Assembly: GCF_014207745.1 (NCBI RefSeq)
Contig: NZ_JACHJB010000001.1
Span: 2,294,001 to 2,358,000, forward strand
Source: Nonomuraea muscovyensis
GTDB lineage: Bacteria; Actinomycetota; Actinomycetes; Streptosporangiales; Streptosporangiaceae
Direction: 5' to 3'
DNA length: 64,000 nt
Shown: one piece after another, positions 16,907-25,076 of the stretch
Layout: each line of letters begins with the position of its first letter
Position numbering within the stretch: position 1 is the first letter of the stretch
Translations under genes and position numbers: made by a program
Notes under the pieces: generated by a model
Told to the model about the DNA's origin: nothing
Databases searched by the model: none
What the model saw: the letters and a program-made list of their open reading frames with translations, nothing else

Positions 16907-16957
16907 CCGGTGGCTCCTTCCTCCGTGGTGTCGTTCACCGGTCGGAAACAGGGTCGT

Positions 16958-17755
16958 TCATCCCGAGAAGACCGCGCGCACCGACCCCAGCCCGTCGATG
17001 CGCGCCTCGAACACGTCGCCCGGCTCCACGGGCACCACCGGGCCGAGCGCGCCGGTCAGCACGACCTCGCCCGCCCGCAGTGGCCGGTCGCCGCGACCCA
17101 GTGCCGTCGCCAGCCAGGTGGCGGCGTTGAGCGGGTGCTCCATGCAGGCCGCGCCGGATCCCGCCGACACCTCCCGCTCGCCGCGCGTCATCGTCATCGC
17201 GGCCTGCCGCAGGTCCAGCCCGGCCAGCGGGACAGGGGTGTTGCCCAGCACGAACGCCCCGCCGGAGGCGTTGTCGGCGATCGTGTCGACCAGCGAGATG
17301 TCCCAGTCGGCGACGCGCGAGTCGGCGATCTCGATCGCGGGCAGCGCGAACTCCACCGCCCTGATCACCTCCGCCGCCGTGAACGGCCCGCCGACCAGGT
17401 CGCGGCCGAGCACCAGCGCGATCTCCGCCTCGGCGCGCGGCTGCAGGAACCGCTCCACCGGCACGGGCAGCCCGTCGAGGAAGGCCATGTCGGCGAAGAG
17501 CGTGCCGAAGTCCGGCTCGCCGATGCCGAGCTGCCGCTGGATCTGCGCGTTGGTGACGCCGATCTTCCGGCCGACCGGTCTGCGTCCCTCCTCCAGGGCC
17601 CGCCGCACGTTGATCTCCTGCACGGCGTACGCGTCGCGCGGCGTGCTGATCACGTCGCGGACCGGGGGGCACGGCTTGCCGGAGCGGGCCGCCTCGGCCA
17701 GCCGGTCGGCCGCCTGGCCGCGTGTGTCGACCGCCTCGGACCATTCGTCATACAT
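16958..17755 (-). CDS. 2-keto-4-pentenoate hydratase/fumarylacetoacetase-family enzyme
   Basis: A 265-residue MhpD-type hydratase. Seen: VGRKIGVTNAQIQRQLGIGEPDFGTLFADM, RAEAEIALVLGRDL with the metal-binding Glu pattern, ALPAIEIADSRVADW and GNASGGAFVLG-like DNASGGAFVLG. These enzymes add water to 2-hydroxypenta-2,4-dienoate after extradiol ring cleavage, or act as related decarboxylases. Its place directly before kynU suggests a role downstream of anthranilate or 3-hydroxyanthranilate, but no ring-cleaving dioxygenase is visible here. The ATG at 17755 faces the dienelactone hydrolase gene across 105 bases. Confidence 0.85.
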   Translation of the reverse strand: MYDEWSEAVDTRGQAADRLAEAARSGKPCPPVRDVISTPRDAYAVQEINVRRALEEGRRPVGRKIGVTNAQIQRQLGIGEPDFGTLFADMAFLDGLPVPVERFLQPRAEAEIALVLGRDLVGGPFTAAEVIRAVEFALPAIEIADSRVADWDISLVDTIADNASGGAFVLGNTPVPLAGLDLRQAAMTMTRGEREVSAGSGAACMEHPLNAATWLATALGRGDRPLRAGEVVLTGALGPVVPVEPGDVFEARIDGLGSVRAVFSG

Positions 17756-17860
17756 GCGGACCGCTCCTCACCCTGGTCGTGACCGATTCCCCTCATGTCC
17801 GGGTATAGAACGGCAGAGGGCCGGGGACAACCGTGTACCCGGACCGCCATCCTGGACACC

Positions 17861-18565
17861 ATGCAGCAGCGCATCGATCACGTGACAGCCCACGACGGCT
17901 CCTTCGACGTCCACCTCTGGCTGCCCGACGGCGGCAGCGGGCCCGGCATCCTGCTGATCCAGGAGATCTACGGCGTCGGACCGTACATCGCGAAGGTGGC
18001 CGAGGACCTCGCGGCGCGTGGCTACGTCGTGGCCGCGCCCGACCTGTTCTGGCGGCTGCACCCGGGCTGGGTGGGCGAGCACACCCCCGAGGGCACCGCC
18101 GCCGCGATCGAGCTGGCCGGCAGCTTCGACCTGCCGCAGGGTGTGGCCGACTGCGTGCTCACCCTGGCCCATCTCGGCGAACTGCCCGAGGTGACGGGCG
18201 GGCTGGGGGTGCTCGGGTTCTGCCTGGGCGGGTCGGTGGCGTACATGCTGGCCACCCAGGCCCGCACGGCCGCCGTGCTGTCCTTCTACGGTTCGGCCGT
18301 GCCGGAGGCGACAGGGCTCATGGAGCGCATCGACACGCCGCTGCTGCTCGTCTTCGGCGGGAGCGATCCGTACATCCCGCGCGAGCAGGTGGCCGCGGTG
18401 GAGAGCGCCGCGGCGGGCCGGGCCGACGTGCGGGTGCACGTGGAGGAGGAGGCGGGGCACGCCTTCCACAACAGCGAGTCGCCGATGTTCCACCAGCCGG
18501 AGCCGGCCGCCCGGGCGTGGGAGGTGGCCACCGCGTTCCTGCACCACCACCTTCCCACCCGCTGA
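17861..18565 (+). CDS. Dienelactone hydrolase family protein
   Basis: A 234-residue alpha/beta hydrolase of the dienelactone hydrolase type. The nucleophile is Cys121 in GVLGFCLGGSVAY, the acid is the Asp of GGSDPYIP, and the histidine is in EEAGHAFHN; IQEIYGVGPYIAKVAEDLAARG is the standard start of the fold. These enzymes open cyclic esters in aromatic catabolism. It is divergent from the hydratase-kynU operon, consistent with a small aromatic-catabolic cluster (inference). The ATG at 17861 matches the usual family N-terminus; no ribosome binding site is evident. Confidence 0.88.
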   Translation: MQQRIDHVTAHDGSFDVHLWLPDGGSGPGILLIQEIYGVGPYIAKVAEDLAARGYVVAAPDLFWRLHPGWVGEHTPEGTAAAIELAGSFDLPQGVADCVLTLAHLGELPEVTGGLGVLGFCLGGSVAYMLATQARTAAVLSFYGSAVPEATGLMERIDTPLLLVFGGSDPYIPREQVAAVESAAAGRADVRVHVEEEAGHAFHNSESPMFHQPEPAARAWEVATAFLHHHLPTR

Positions 18566-18718
18566 CCACCCGCTGCCCACCCATCGCCGGCCACACCGGA
18601 CGCCCCTGCCTGCCCACCCCCGCCCTGCCATCGGCTCGGCACCCCCCCACCGGGCGGCAGGGGGCCCTATCCGTGGGGCCACCTTCCCGTACCCCCGGGC
18701 CGCCGCCATCATGATCCG

Positions 18719-19261
18719 GTGACGCAAACCTGGGAGCTATGGGGAAATGTCGTCATCGCAGGCGTCCTCGCACTCCCCCTGGCGGCCGCGGCGGTGTTCC
18801 TGCTCGCCCGCCGCCGCGCCCGTGCCGGGCACCCCGCTCCCGCCCGCACCGCGCTCGCCGACGTCGGCGTCGTGACCGGCACGCTGCCCTGGGTCTGGAT
18901 GATCCTCACCCCGTCGAGCGGTCGGACAGGAGTCGGTCTCGTGCCGTTCACCGACCTCGCCACGCTCGTTCACGCGCCATGGCAGACCGTGTTCGTGCAG
19001 GTGGGCGGCAACCTCCTGGTGTTCGCGGCGCTCGGCGCGCTGCTGCCGGTACGCAGTGCGCGCCTCGCCTCTCCGGCCCGTGTCGCGGCCCTCGCCTGCC
19101 TGGCCTCGGTCACGGTGGAGACCCTCCAGTACGCCCTGCGGCTCGGCCGCCATTCCTCGGTGGACGACGTGCTCGTGAACACGCTGGGCGCGGTGCTGGC
19201 CGCGCTGGTTACGCGCCGCTGGTGGGCCGGCCGGATACCGGCTCGACCTGTTCCGCGTTAA
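18719..19261 (+). CDS. VanZ-family membrane protein
   Basis: A 180-residue membrane protein with four or five hydrophobic segments (about residues 10-30, 48-62, 88-106, 118-135, 150-166). The VanZ signature is visible: NLLVFAALGALLPV, then SVTVETLQYALRLGRHSSVDDVLVNTLGAVLAA. VanZ proteins give low-level teicoplanin resistance in enterococci; in actinobacteria the role is unknown. It starts with GTG at 18719. No partner resistance genes are adjacent. Confidence 0.82.
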   Translation: MTQTWELWGNVVIAGVLALPLAAAAVFLLARRRARAGHPAPARTALADVGVVTGTLPWVWMILTPSSGRTGVGLVPFTDLATLVHAPWQTVFVQVGGNLLVFAALGALLPVRSARLASPARVAALACLASVTVETLQYALRLGRHSSVDDVLVNTLGAVLAALVTRRWWAGRIPARPVPR

Positions 19262-19412
19262 CGGTCCGGCGAAACACCGCTTCCTTCACCACACGGGCAC
19301 GATCCGCTCAAACAAAGCTCGGGACCAACCTCCGTATCTGTGCGATCGTGGACAAGAGGGGGCAAGTTCTCTGGAGACGCCAAACCCGGTTGGTGACAGA
19401 GGGTGGTCAAAC

Positions 19413-20162
19413 GTGTCTGAATCGGTTCCCCACGATCTTCCGATCTATCGACGCATCGCCGACGGCCTCCGCGCCCGGATCCTCTCCGGCGAACTGCGCG
19501 ACGGGGACCGGTTGCCCGGCGAGAACACGCTGATGTCCGACTACTCGATCGCCCGCGCCACGGCCAGGCAGGCGCTCGCCGTCCTCATCAACGAGGGCCT
19601 CGCCGTGCCCAAACGCGGGTCCGGCGTGTACGTCCGGTTGTTCAAGCCGATCCGCAGGCACGGCTCGCGCCGGCTGTCCCGGGAGCAGTGGGGCGAGGGC
19701 AACGCCATCTGGGACGCCGACACGCGCGGCCGGCCGTTCGCCGTGGACGAGGTCGAGGTCGTACGGGAGCGGGCCTCGGACGAGGTGGCCCGCGTGCTCG
19801 ACGGCGCCGAGGTGTGGGTCCGGCGCCGCCGCTACTCGGTGGACGGGCGGCCGGTGCAGCTCGCCACCTCGTTCTTCCCCGCCGAACTGGTCGAGGACAG
19901 CGCCATCACGACACCCGAGACCGGCCCCGGCGGCGTCTACGCCAGGCTCGGCGACCTCGGCGTGGCTCCCGCGCACTTCACCGAGGAGGTGCGCGCCCGG
20001 ATGCCCGCCCCCAGGGAGAGCGAGCTGCTCGGCCTGCCGGGTGGCACACCGGTCATCGTGGTCGCCCGGACCGCCTACACCGCGGGCGGCAGGCCCGTCG
20101 AGTACAACGAGATGGTGCTCGACTCCGCGGCGTACATCCTGCAGTACGACTTCGACGCTTAG
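19413..20162 (+). CDS. GntR-family (HutC subfamily) transcriptional regulator
   Basis: A 249-residue repressor-type regulator. The N-terminal winged helix is residues 10-75 (IYRRIADGLRARILSGELRDGDRLPGENTL...ARATARQALAVL), and a UTRA ligand-binding domain fills residues 90-245, ending in VEYNEMVLDSAAYILQYDF. The GTG at 19413 follows GAGGGTGG. A perfect 16-base palindrome lies 49 bases after the stop, in front of the next gene, and is a likely operator for this protein, since many HutC-type sites are built on a TCTAGA core. Confidence 0.9.
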   Translation: MSESVPHDLPIYRRIADGLRARILSGELRDGDRLPGENTLMSDYSIARATARQALAVLINEGLAVPKRGSGVYVRLFKPIRRHGSRRLSREQWGEGNAIWDADTRGRPFAVDEVEVVRERASDEVARVLDGAEVWVRRRRYSVDGRPVQLATSFFPAELVEDSAITTPETGPGGVYARLGDLGVAPAHFTEEVRARMPAPRESELLGLPGGTPVIVVARTAYTAGGRPVEYNEMVLDSAAYILQYDFDA

Positions 20163-20210
20163 GTCAAGGTGTTGCCAAGCGATAGGTTGACCTGTCTTCC
20201 GAGATCATAG

Positions 20211-20226
20211 ACATCTCTAGAGATGT
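20211..20226. promoter_or_regulatory. GntR-type operator palindrome
   Basis: ACATCTCTAGAGATGT is a perfect 16-base palindrome with a central TCTAGA, 56 bases upstream of the 20282 gene. A TTGACC at 20187-20192 lies suitably upstream as a -35 element, so the palindrome would cover the -10 region. A second inverted pair AGGTCAA/TTGACCT (20161-20167 and 20187-20193) surrounds the preceding bases. Confidence 0.6.
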
Positions 20227-20281
20227 GCCGCACCCTGCAAGGGAGATGGCACCTCGTCTGGGGCCCCGGAAGGATGAGCAG

Positions 20282-20542
20282 ATGTCCTTTGACCGGCACC
20301 TCGCCGACATCGCCCGGGAGTTTCCCCAGTGGACCATCTGGCGAAGCGACGCGGGCCGCTGGTGGGCGACACGTCACCATCCGCTCAGCGACACGCAGCG
20401 CGACGCCGGATGCGCGATGACCATCGACGCGGACGACCCGGCCGCGCTGCGCGAGCAGTTGCGCGACCAGGAGGGCCGCAACGACGGGCACGAGGGCGGG
20501 GCCGGTGAGAGCGAGGGGTGCACCGGCCCCGACTCGCCCTGA
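20282..20542 (+). CDS. Small conserved-looking cytoplasmic protein
   Basis: An 86-residue protein of unknown function. The ATG at 20282 follows GGAAGGATGAGCAG. The first half is aromatic and basic (DRHLADIAREFPQWTIWRSDAGRWWATRH), and the end is acidic and low-complexity (Glu/Asp/Gly). It lies directly behind a GntR gene and its presumed operator, so it is the best candidate target of that regulator. A long hairpin follows the stop. Confidence 0.7.
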   Translation: MSFDRHLADIAREFPQWTIWRSDAGRWWATRHHPLSDTQRDAGCAMTIDADDPAALREQLRDQEGRNDGHEGGAGESEGCTGPDSP

Positions 20543-20543
20543 C

Positions 20544-20593
20544 GCGCCTGCCGCCGCACCGGCCCCGCACCCGGGCCGGGGGACGGCAGGCGC
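20544..20593 (+). terminator. Probable terminator after the 86-residue gene
   Basis: Outer arms GCGCCTGCCG (20544-20553) and CGGCAGGCGC (20584-20593) enclose a further GC-rich inverted repeat (GGCCC/GGGCC), two bases after the stop codon. Confidence 0.55.
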
Positions 20594-20736
20594 GCACGAG
20601 CAGCCCGGTGCCGGGTCCAGCGTCTCGGCGGCCCCGGCACCGGGCCCCCAGCGAGCCTCCGGGAATCCAGGCTCCGGAAAACAGAGCGCAAGACGGGCCC
20701 CGCGAAGGACGGGCGCACGAAGACGGGGCCGCAGAC

Positions 20737-20775
20737 GCGGAAGCCTCCGACCCGATCGGGGGCGGGGGCTTCCGC
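20737..20775 (-). terminator. Probable terminator of the DivIVA-domain gene
   Basis: Arms GCGGAAGCC (20737-20745) and GGCTTCCGC (20767-20775) ten bases beyond the stop of the minus-strand gene at 20785. Confidence 0.55.
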
Positions 20776-20784
20776 TCCAGTGGG

Positions 20785-21915
20785 CTACTTGGGCACGTCG
20801 GAGAGGCGGCCGATGTTCACGTCGGTGTCGTCGGAGATCTCGCGGCGCACCGGCGCCGTCACGGTCTCGTGCTCGTCCGCGACGATGATCCGTACATCGT
20901 CGTCGGGCGAGACATCCCCCGCCTCCGGGGCCTGCCCGGCCTCCAGCGCCCGCGGCGCCCCGCCGGACGCGTCAGGCTCGTGCACCTCCACGCGGTCTGT
21001 CCCCTGAGCCTGTCCCCCCTGGGCCTGGGCCTGGGCCTGGGCCTGGGCCTGCGCGCCGGCCTCCGGGGCCGCGATCTCCCGCGGCGGGAGGGCCGCCTCC
21101 ACCACCAGCGGCCCGGCCGCGTTCTCGGCGTGCATCAGGTCGCCCAGCACCGAGCCGATCTCGGAGAGCCTGCGCACGACCTCGCTGTGCGTGTTGCTCA
21201 GGTACTCGACGCGCCGGCCGGCGTGCTCGTCGAGCGCGGCGACGCGCTGCCGGGCGGCCGTGAGCGTCGTCTCCGCCTCGTGGCGGGCCGCGGACAGGGT
21301 GTGCGCCGCCTCCGCGTTGGCGGCCTCGCGCAGCCGTTCGGACTCCTGCTGGGCGACCGTCACCATGCGCTCGGCCTCCGCGCTCGCCCCGCGCAGCGTG
21401 TCCTCGGCCTCCTGGCGCGCGCTGCCCAGCTTCTCCTCGGCGTCGGCGCCCGCCTGCGCCAGCATCCGCTCGGCCGCCGCCGTCGCCTCGTTCACCCGGC
21501 GCTCGGCCTCCGCCTGGGCGGAGGTGAGGATGTTGTCGGCCGTCTCGCGGGCGGACGTCAGGACCCGGTCGGCCTCGGACATGGCAGCGTCACGCACGCT
21601 GGCCGCCTCGGCCTCCGCCTCCTCCCGCTTGGCCGCCGCCTCCTCCTCGCCCAGCCTGAGGATCTGCGCGAGCCTGGGGCTGAGGTCCTCGTAGTTCTGG
21701 GGCGTCTCGACCATGCGCCGCCTGGCCTCCGCCAGCTCCAGGCGACCTTGCTCCGCCTGTTCGAGCGCCCGGGCCAGCCGCTCCTCCAGATCGCGGATCT
21801 GGTTGCGGGCGCGCAGCATGTGTTCGTCGACCTGGCGGCGGTTGTAGCCGCGCATGACGACCTCGAAGGTGTCCTCTTGCATCAGGGCGGAAATGCTCTC
21901 GTGCTGGTTTGTCAT
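20785..21915 (-). CDS. DivIVA-domain coiled-coil protein
   Basis: A 376-residue cytoskeletal-type protein. Residues 8-60 match the DivIVA N-domain (FEVVMRGYNRRQVDEHMLRARNQIRDLEERL), followed by about 190 residues of Ala/Glu-rich coiled coil and an acidic tail. Such proteins sit at hyphal tips or form filaments (FilP, Scy and the SCO5396-type proteins of Streptomyces) and help polar growth. A hexamer repeat in the DNA encodes an (AQ)5 tract near residue 295. The ATG at 21915 has a weak ribosome binding site (TTAGG). Confidence 0.82.
   Translation of the reverse strand: MTNQHESISALMQEDTFEVVMRGYNRRQVDEHMLRARNQIRDLEERLARALEQAEQGRLELAEARRRMVETPQNYEDLSPRLAQILRLGEEEAAAKREEAEAEAASVRDAAMSEADRVLTSARETADNILTSAQAEAERRVNEATAAAERMLAQAGADAEEKLGSARQEAEDTLRGASAEAERMVTVAQQESERLREAANAEAAHTLSAARHEAETTLTAARQRVAALDEHAGRRVEYLSNTHSEVVRRLSEIGSVLGDLMHAENAAGPLVVEAALPPREIAAPEAGAQAQAQAQAQAQGGQAQGTDRVEVHEPDASGGAPRALEAGQAPEAGDVSPDDDVRIIVADEHETVTAPVRREISDDTDVNIGRLSDVPK
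21019..21048 (-). repeat. Five tandem 6-bp repeats
   Basis: Five copies of CTGGGC (plus strand) encode alternating Ala-Gln in the tail of the DivIVA-domain protein. Such a tract is prone to slippage without a frameshift. Confidence 0.9.
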
Positions 21916-22061
21916 GGGGGTACCTAAGGATTCGCGTGAGGCGGGGGAAAACTGCGGGTTGTGAGGGTCTGGCAACGAGACGTCAGGAAACGACTTTCCT
22001 GCCATCTGCCCACGTCCGCAACCCGAACGCCAGACCTGGGGCGGGAATTACGATGTGACGG

Positions 22062-22586
22062 GTGTACATCGCAGCATTGGACGGCGGAGCGTCCCCGGAC
22101 ATCCATCCCGAGGCGTACATAGCGCCCGGCACCGTCGTGGTCGGCAACGTACGGGTGGGCCGGGCGTCGAGCATCTGGTACGGCTCCGTTCTCCGGGGGG
22201 ACGACGAGCGGATCGAGATCGACGAGGAGTGCAACGTACAGGATCTGTGCTGCCTGCACGCCGACCCCGGCGAGCCGGCGATCCTGGAGTCTCGCGTGAG
22301 CCTCGGCCACAAGGCCATGGTGCACGGCGCCCACGTCGAACGTGGCGCGCTGATCGGCATCGGCGCGATCGTGCTCGGCGGCGCGCGCATCGGAGCGGGC
22401 ACGCTCGTCGCGGCCGGAGCCCTGGTCGGACCCGGCAAGAGGATCCCGGCCGGGGTGCTCGTGGCCGGGGTCCCGGGCAGGATCGTGCGAGAGCTGACCG
22501 ACGACGACCGCGCCTCCTTCGCCCGTACACCCGACACCTACATGGCCAAGGCACTCCGGCACCGCCAGGCGACACCGTTGTCGTGA
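22062..22586 (+). CDS. Gamma-carbonic-anhydrase-like left-handed beta-helix protein
   Basis: A 174-residue hexapeptide-repeat protein of the gamma-carbonic anhydrase/YrdA family. Seen: SIWYGSVLRGDDERIEI, NVQDLCCLHAD, and GHKAMVHGAHVERGALIGIGAIVLGGARIGAGTLVAAGALVGPGK, with the three metal-ligand histidines in plausible places (HAD, GHKAM.HG). Many homologues bind metal but show little carbonic anhydrase activity, so the activity is uncertain. It starts with GTG and is divergent from the DivIVA-domain gene. Confidence 0.87.
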   Translation: MYIAALDGGASPDIHPEAYIAPGTVVVGNVRVGRASSIWYGSVLRGDDERIEIDEECNVQDLCCLHADPGEPAILESRVSLGHKAMVHGAHVERGALIGIGAIVLGGARIGAGTLVAAGALVGPGKRIPAGVLVAGVPGRIVRELTDDDRASFARTPDTYMAKALRHRQATPLS

Positions 22587-22685
22587 CGCCGCGCGGCGGG
22601 ACCCCTCGACATGCCGCCCATTTGTCACCATAACGGACGATCTGCCGGATAGACGCTCGCCGCCGCCCCGCACGCGGCAAGTACG

Positions 22686-24596
22686 ATGGCCGCCGTGCGC
22701 CCGTGGGATGCGTTCACCGCCACCGAAGCGGAGGTCCGCGCGCTGGTCACGGACCCGCGCTGGCAGCGGCTTCCCGTGCCCGCGCGCGCCGAGATGATCG
22801 CGGCGAGGATCCTGGTGACGCCCGACGGCGATCGCTGGCTGTTCGGCGCGCACGCCCGCTGGCACCTGCACGACCCGGCCGACGGGCGCTGGCACCTGGC
22901 GCCGCCTCCCCGCGGCGCCCGCGTGCGCCGCGCCGGGCACGCCGCCGCGGTGCTGCCGGCGCGCCTCATCCCCCAGGGTCCCGACTTCGCCGCCGAGCCG
23001 GGCTCGACGCAGGCGTTCGTCGGCCCCGACGTGCCCGACCACGTGACCGAGCAGGTCCGCGTGCTCCTGCGCGCCGCCGGCCGCAGGTCCGAACTCGACT
23101 TCCCGCTGACCGCCTTCGACGAGGTCCTCGCGGGTGACGTGCCGAGCACGGTCGCGGCCGTCTGGGGGACCGTGATGTGGTGCGCGTACGCGCCCGCCTT
23201 CGATGGCAACGAGCGGCTGCTCACGATCTTCGGCGAGTACCTGCGCCGCCCGCTGCCCGGCGACGAGTGGGTGCGCTGGCTGCCGGCCCCGCCGCTGCTC
23301 GACCTCGTCCGACTCGTCGCCGAACGGATACGCGCCGACCGGCCCCGCGAGGCACTGCGGCTGGCCGCCGTGATGGCCGACACGGCCCAGATCCTGCTCG
23401 CCGACGCCCGCTTCAGGCCGCGCGCGCTGGCGCTGCTCACGATGGTCGAGCCCGCGCTCAACCGGCCGGGCCTGGACGAGCCCGCCGCCCGGCGCGGCGA
23501 CGAGCAGGTACGGCAGGCGTGGCTGGAGCGCTGCCCGCCCCGGCTGGGGCGGGCCGTCCTGGCCGAGACCGATCCCCGCGCGCACTTCTGCCACACGGTG
23601 TACGACCTGGTGGAGGCGCTGTCCTTCACCCCGGACCCGGCGCGGGCCGCGGCGACGCTGCTGGCGGACCTGTCCGACTCCAGGGGGCTGCTGCCGGGGC
23701 TGCTCGACCATCGGCTCGGACACGCCTACGACGAGCTGTCCCGGGCCGGGCTCACCGGCACCTCGGCGGCCGAGCACACCCAGCCCGACGGCTTCCCCGT
23801 CCTCGGTCCCGCCCAGCCCCTCCCCCCACACCACTGGGACACCCCCACGGGCACGGGCCACCCCCCGCGCCGCAACCCGCCCGGCGGCCCGGCCATCCCC
23901 GCCACCGGCCACTTCACGGCCCCCACGGGCCCCGCCGCCGCCACCGGAGCGGGTCGTCCCATGAACAGCCGCCACCCCGAGAGCCGCCCCACGGGCCCGG
24001 GCAACGCCTCGTGGCCGGGCAACCCCTCGGGAACGGACAACCCCTCACGGACGGGCAACCCCTCGGGAACGGACAACCCCTCACGGACGGGCAACCTCGG
24101 CCGCCCCGACGCGGGGGGCGACCGTGCCGGTGCCGGAGACCGCACCGGAGCGGGCCATCCCACCGGACCGGGCCATCCCGCGGGTGCCGGTCGACCGCCC
24201 GGCTCGGGTCACCCCACAGGTGCGAGCACCCCGAGCCGGGCCGGCCGGCCCTCCGGCGCCGGCGCCCCCACCGGAGTCGGGGCGCCCGCGGTGGGGGCGC
24301 CCGGTGGAGTCGGGGCCGCCGGGGGGTTCAAGACGCGCTGGGGGGTGAGCGCGGTCCCGGCGGCGGCCAGGAAGGCGCGGGAGGCGCTGTCGAGGATGCC
24401 GCGCCGGCCCGTCGTGTCGGGGTTCGAGATCGAGCCGCCCGACCGGGCGAGCGCCGCGGCCGTGCTGGGGGCCGCCTACGCCGCCGGGCTGGCGTGGCGC
24501 GGCGTGAGCGGGGCGAGGGTCCCGGAGCGCGGGTTCGCGGGTCAGTCGGCGCTCGTGCTCCGGATCGTCCACGAACGCGACGACATCCACCCGTAA
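22686..24596 (+). CDS. Large protein of unknown function with Gly/Pro/Asn-rich low-complexity centre
   Basis: A 636-residue protein I do not recognise. Residues 1-375 look globular and mostly helical (WLFGAHARWHLHDPADGRWHLAPPP resembles an aromatic nucleotide- or ligand-binding start; many Leu/Ala helices follow). Residues 380-545 are low-complexity, rich in Gly, Pro, Thr, Asn and Ser, with two exact copies of a 12-residue unit (NPSGTDNPSRTG) and GHPTGPGHPAGAG-type repeats. Residues 550-636 form a second small domain (GFKTRWGVSAVPAAARKAREALSRM...). No signal peptide or membrane segment is seen. Starts at 22686 (ATG) or 22695 (GTG) are both possible. The codon pattern is strongly coding throughout. 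Confidence 0.7.
   Translation: MAAVRPWDAFTATEAEVRALVTDPRWQRLPVPARAEMIAARILVTPDGDRWLFGAHARWHLHDPADGRWHLAPPPRGARVRRAGHAAAVLPARLIPQGPDFAAEPGSTQAFVGPDVPDHVTEQVRVLLRAAGRRSELDFPLTAFDEVLAGDVPSTVAAVWGTVMWCAYAPAFDGNERLLTIFGEYLRRPLPGDEWVRWLPAPPLLDLVRLVAERIRADRPREALRLAAVMADTAQILLADARFRPRALALLTMVEPALNRPGLDEPAARRGDEQVRQAWLERCPPRLGRAVLAETDPRAHFCHTVYDLVEALSFTPDPARAAATLLADLSDSRGLLPGLLDHRLGHAYDELSRAGLTGTSAAEHTQPDGFPVLGPAQPLPPHHWDTPTGTGHPPRRNPPGGPAIPATGHFTAPTGPAAATGAGRPMNSRHPESRPTGPGNASWPGNPSGTDNPSRTGNPSGTDNPSRTGNLGRPDAGGDRAGAGDRTGAGHPTGPGHPAGAGRPPGSGHPTGASTPSRAGRPSGAGAPTGVGAPAVGAPGGVGAAGGFKTRWGVSAVPAAARKAREALSRMPRRPVVSGFEIEPPDRASAAAVLGAAYAAGLAWRGVSGARVPERGFAGQSALVLRIVHERDDIHP
24021..24092 (+). repeat. Perfect 36-bp tandem duplication
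   Basis: Two identical adjacent copies (24021-24056, 24057-24092) encoding the dodecapeptide NPSGTDNPSRTG twice in the unknown 636-residue protein; the preceding sequence is a diverged copy. Confidence 0.93.
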
Positions 24597-24657
24597 ACCA
24601 CTAATACCGTTATTTCACCCTTACTCCTCCCATATCGTTCTAACACTCAAGGCAACA

Positions 24658-24676
24658 CACAATTCGCTGAATTGTG
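24658..24676. promoter_or_regulatory. Inverted repeat in AT-rich leader, candidate operator
   Basis: CACAATTC-gct-GAATTGTG is a perfect 8-base inverted repeat in the AT-rich stretch 24597-24680, upstream of the small gene at 24812. It is too short and AT-rich for a typical actinobacterial terminator, so a protein-binding site is more likely. Confidence 0.4.
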
Positions 24677-24811
24677 ATCTCTGCTTCGGGAAATGATCCC
24701 GGTGGGGCCAGGGTGACGCCGAAAGGAATGACTCCGATGGGCCATGTCGCCCGAAGGGGCCTCCGCCGTAACCTCGTAGAGGGTGTGGGCTGCGGAAGGA
24801 AGGACGACGCG

Positions 24812-24973
24812 GTGGGGCACGACGACCTGGACTCTCGGGTCCACGACCGTGTCGCGTTGGACGAGATTGCGCTCTACGCCGAGGTGCTTACCGCTGTCGC
24901 TATCAGCGAGCGGCGGCTGACCTTGGACGAGCTCGACGACGCGCTCGGATTGCGGACTTCGGCAAGTCACTGA
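24812..24973 (+). CDS. Small acidic helical protein
   Basis: A 53-residue protein. The GTG at 24812 follows GGAAGGACGACGCG. The sequence (VALDEIALYAEVLTAVAISERRLTLDELDDALGL) predicts two amphipathic helices with strong acidic character. I recall similar short proteins in other actinomycetes but cannot name a family. A clear terminator follows, which supports a real short gene. Function unknown. Confidence 0.65.
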   Translation: MGHDDLDSRVHDRVALDEIALYAEVLTAVAISERRLTLDELDDALGLRTSASH

Positions 24974-24991
24974 AAGATCATGAACACATTC

Positions 24992-25020
24992 GGTCCCGGA
25001 CTCCTGAGGGGTCCGGGACC
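24992..25020. terminator. Terminator between the 53-residue gene and csoR
   Basis: Perfect 10-base arms GGTCCCGGAC (24992-25001) and GTCCGGGACC (25011-25020) with a 9-base loop, between two convergent genes; it can serve both. Confidence 0.75.
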
Positions 25021-25076
25021 GCGTTCGGGGATGGTTCACTTCACCCCAGATGACTAGTCAGTCAGGCGATCTTCTC

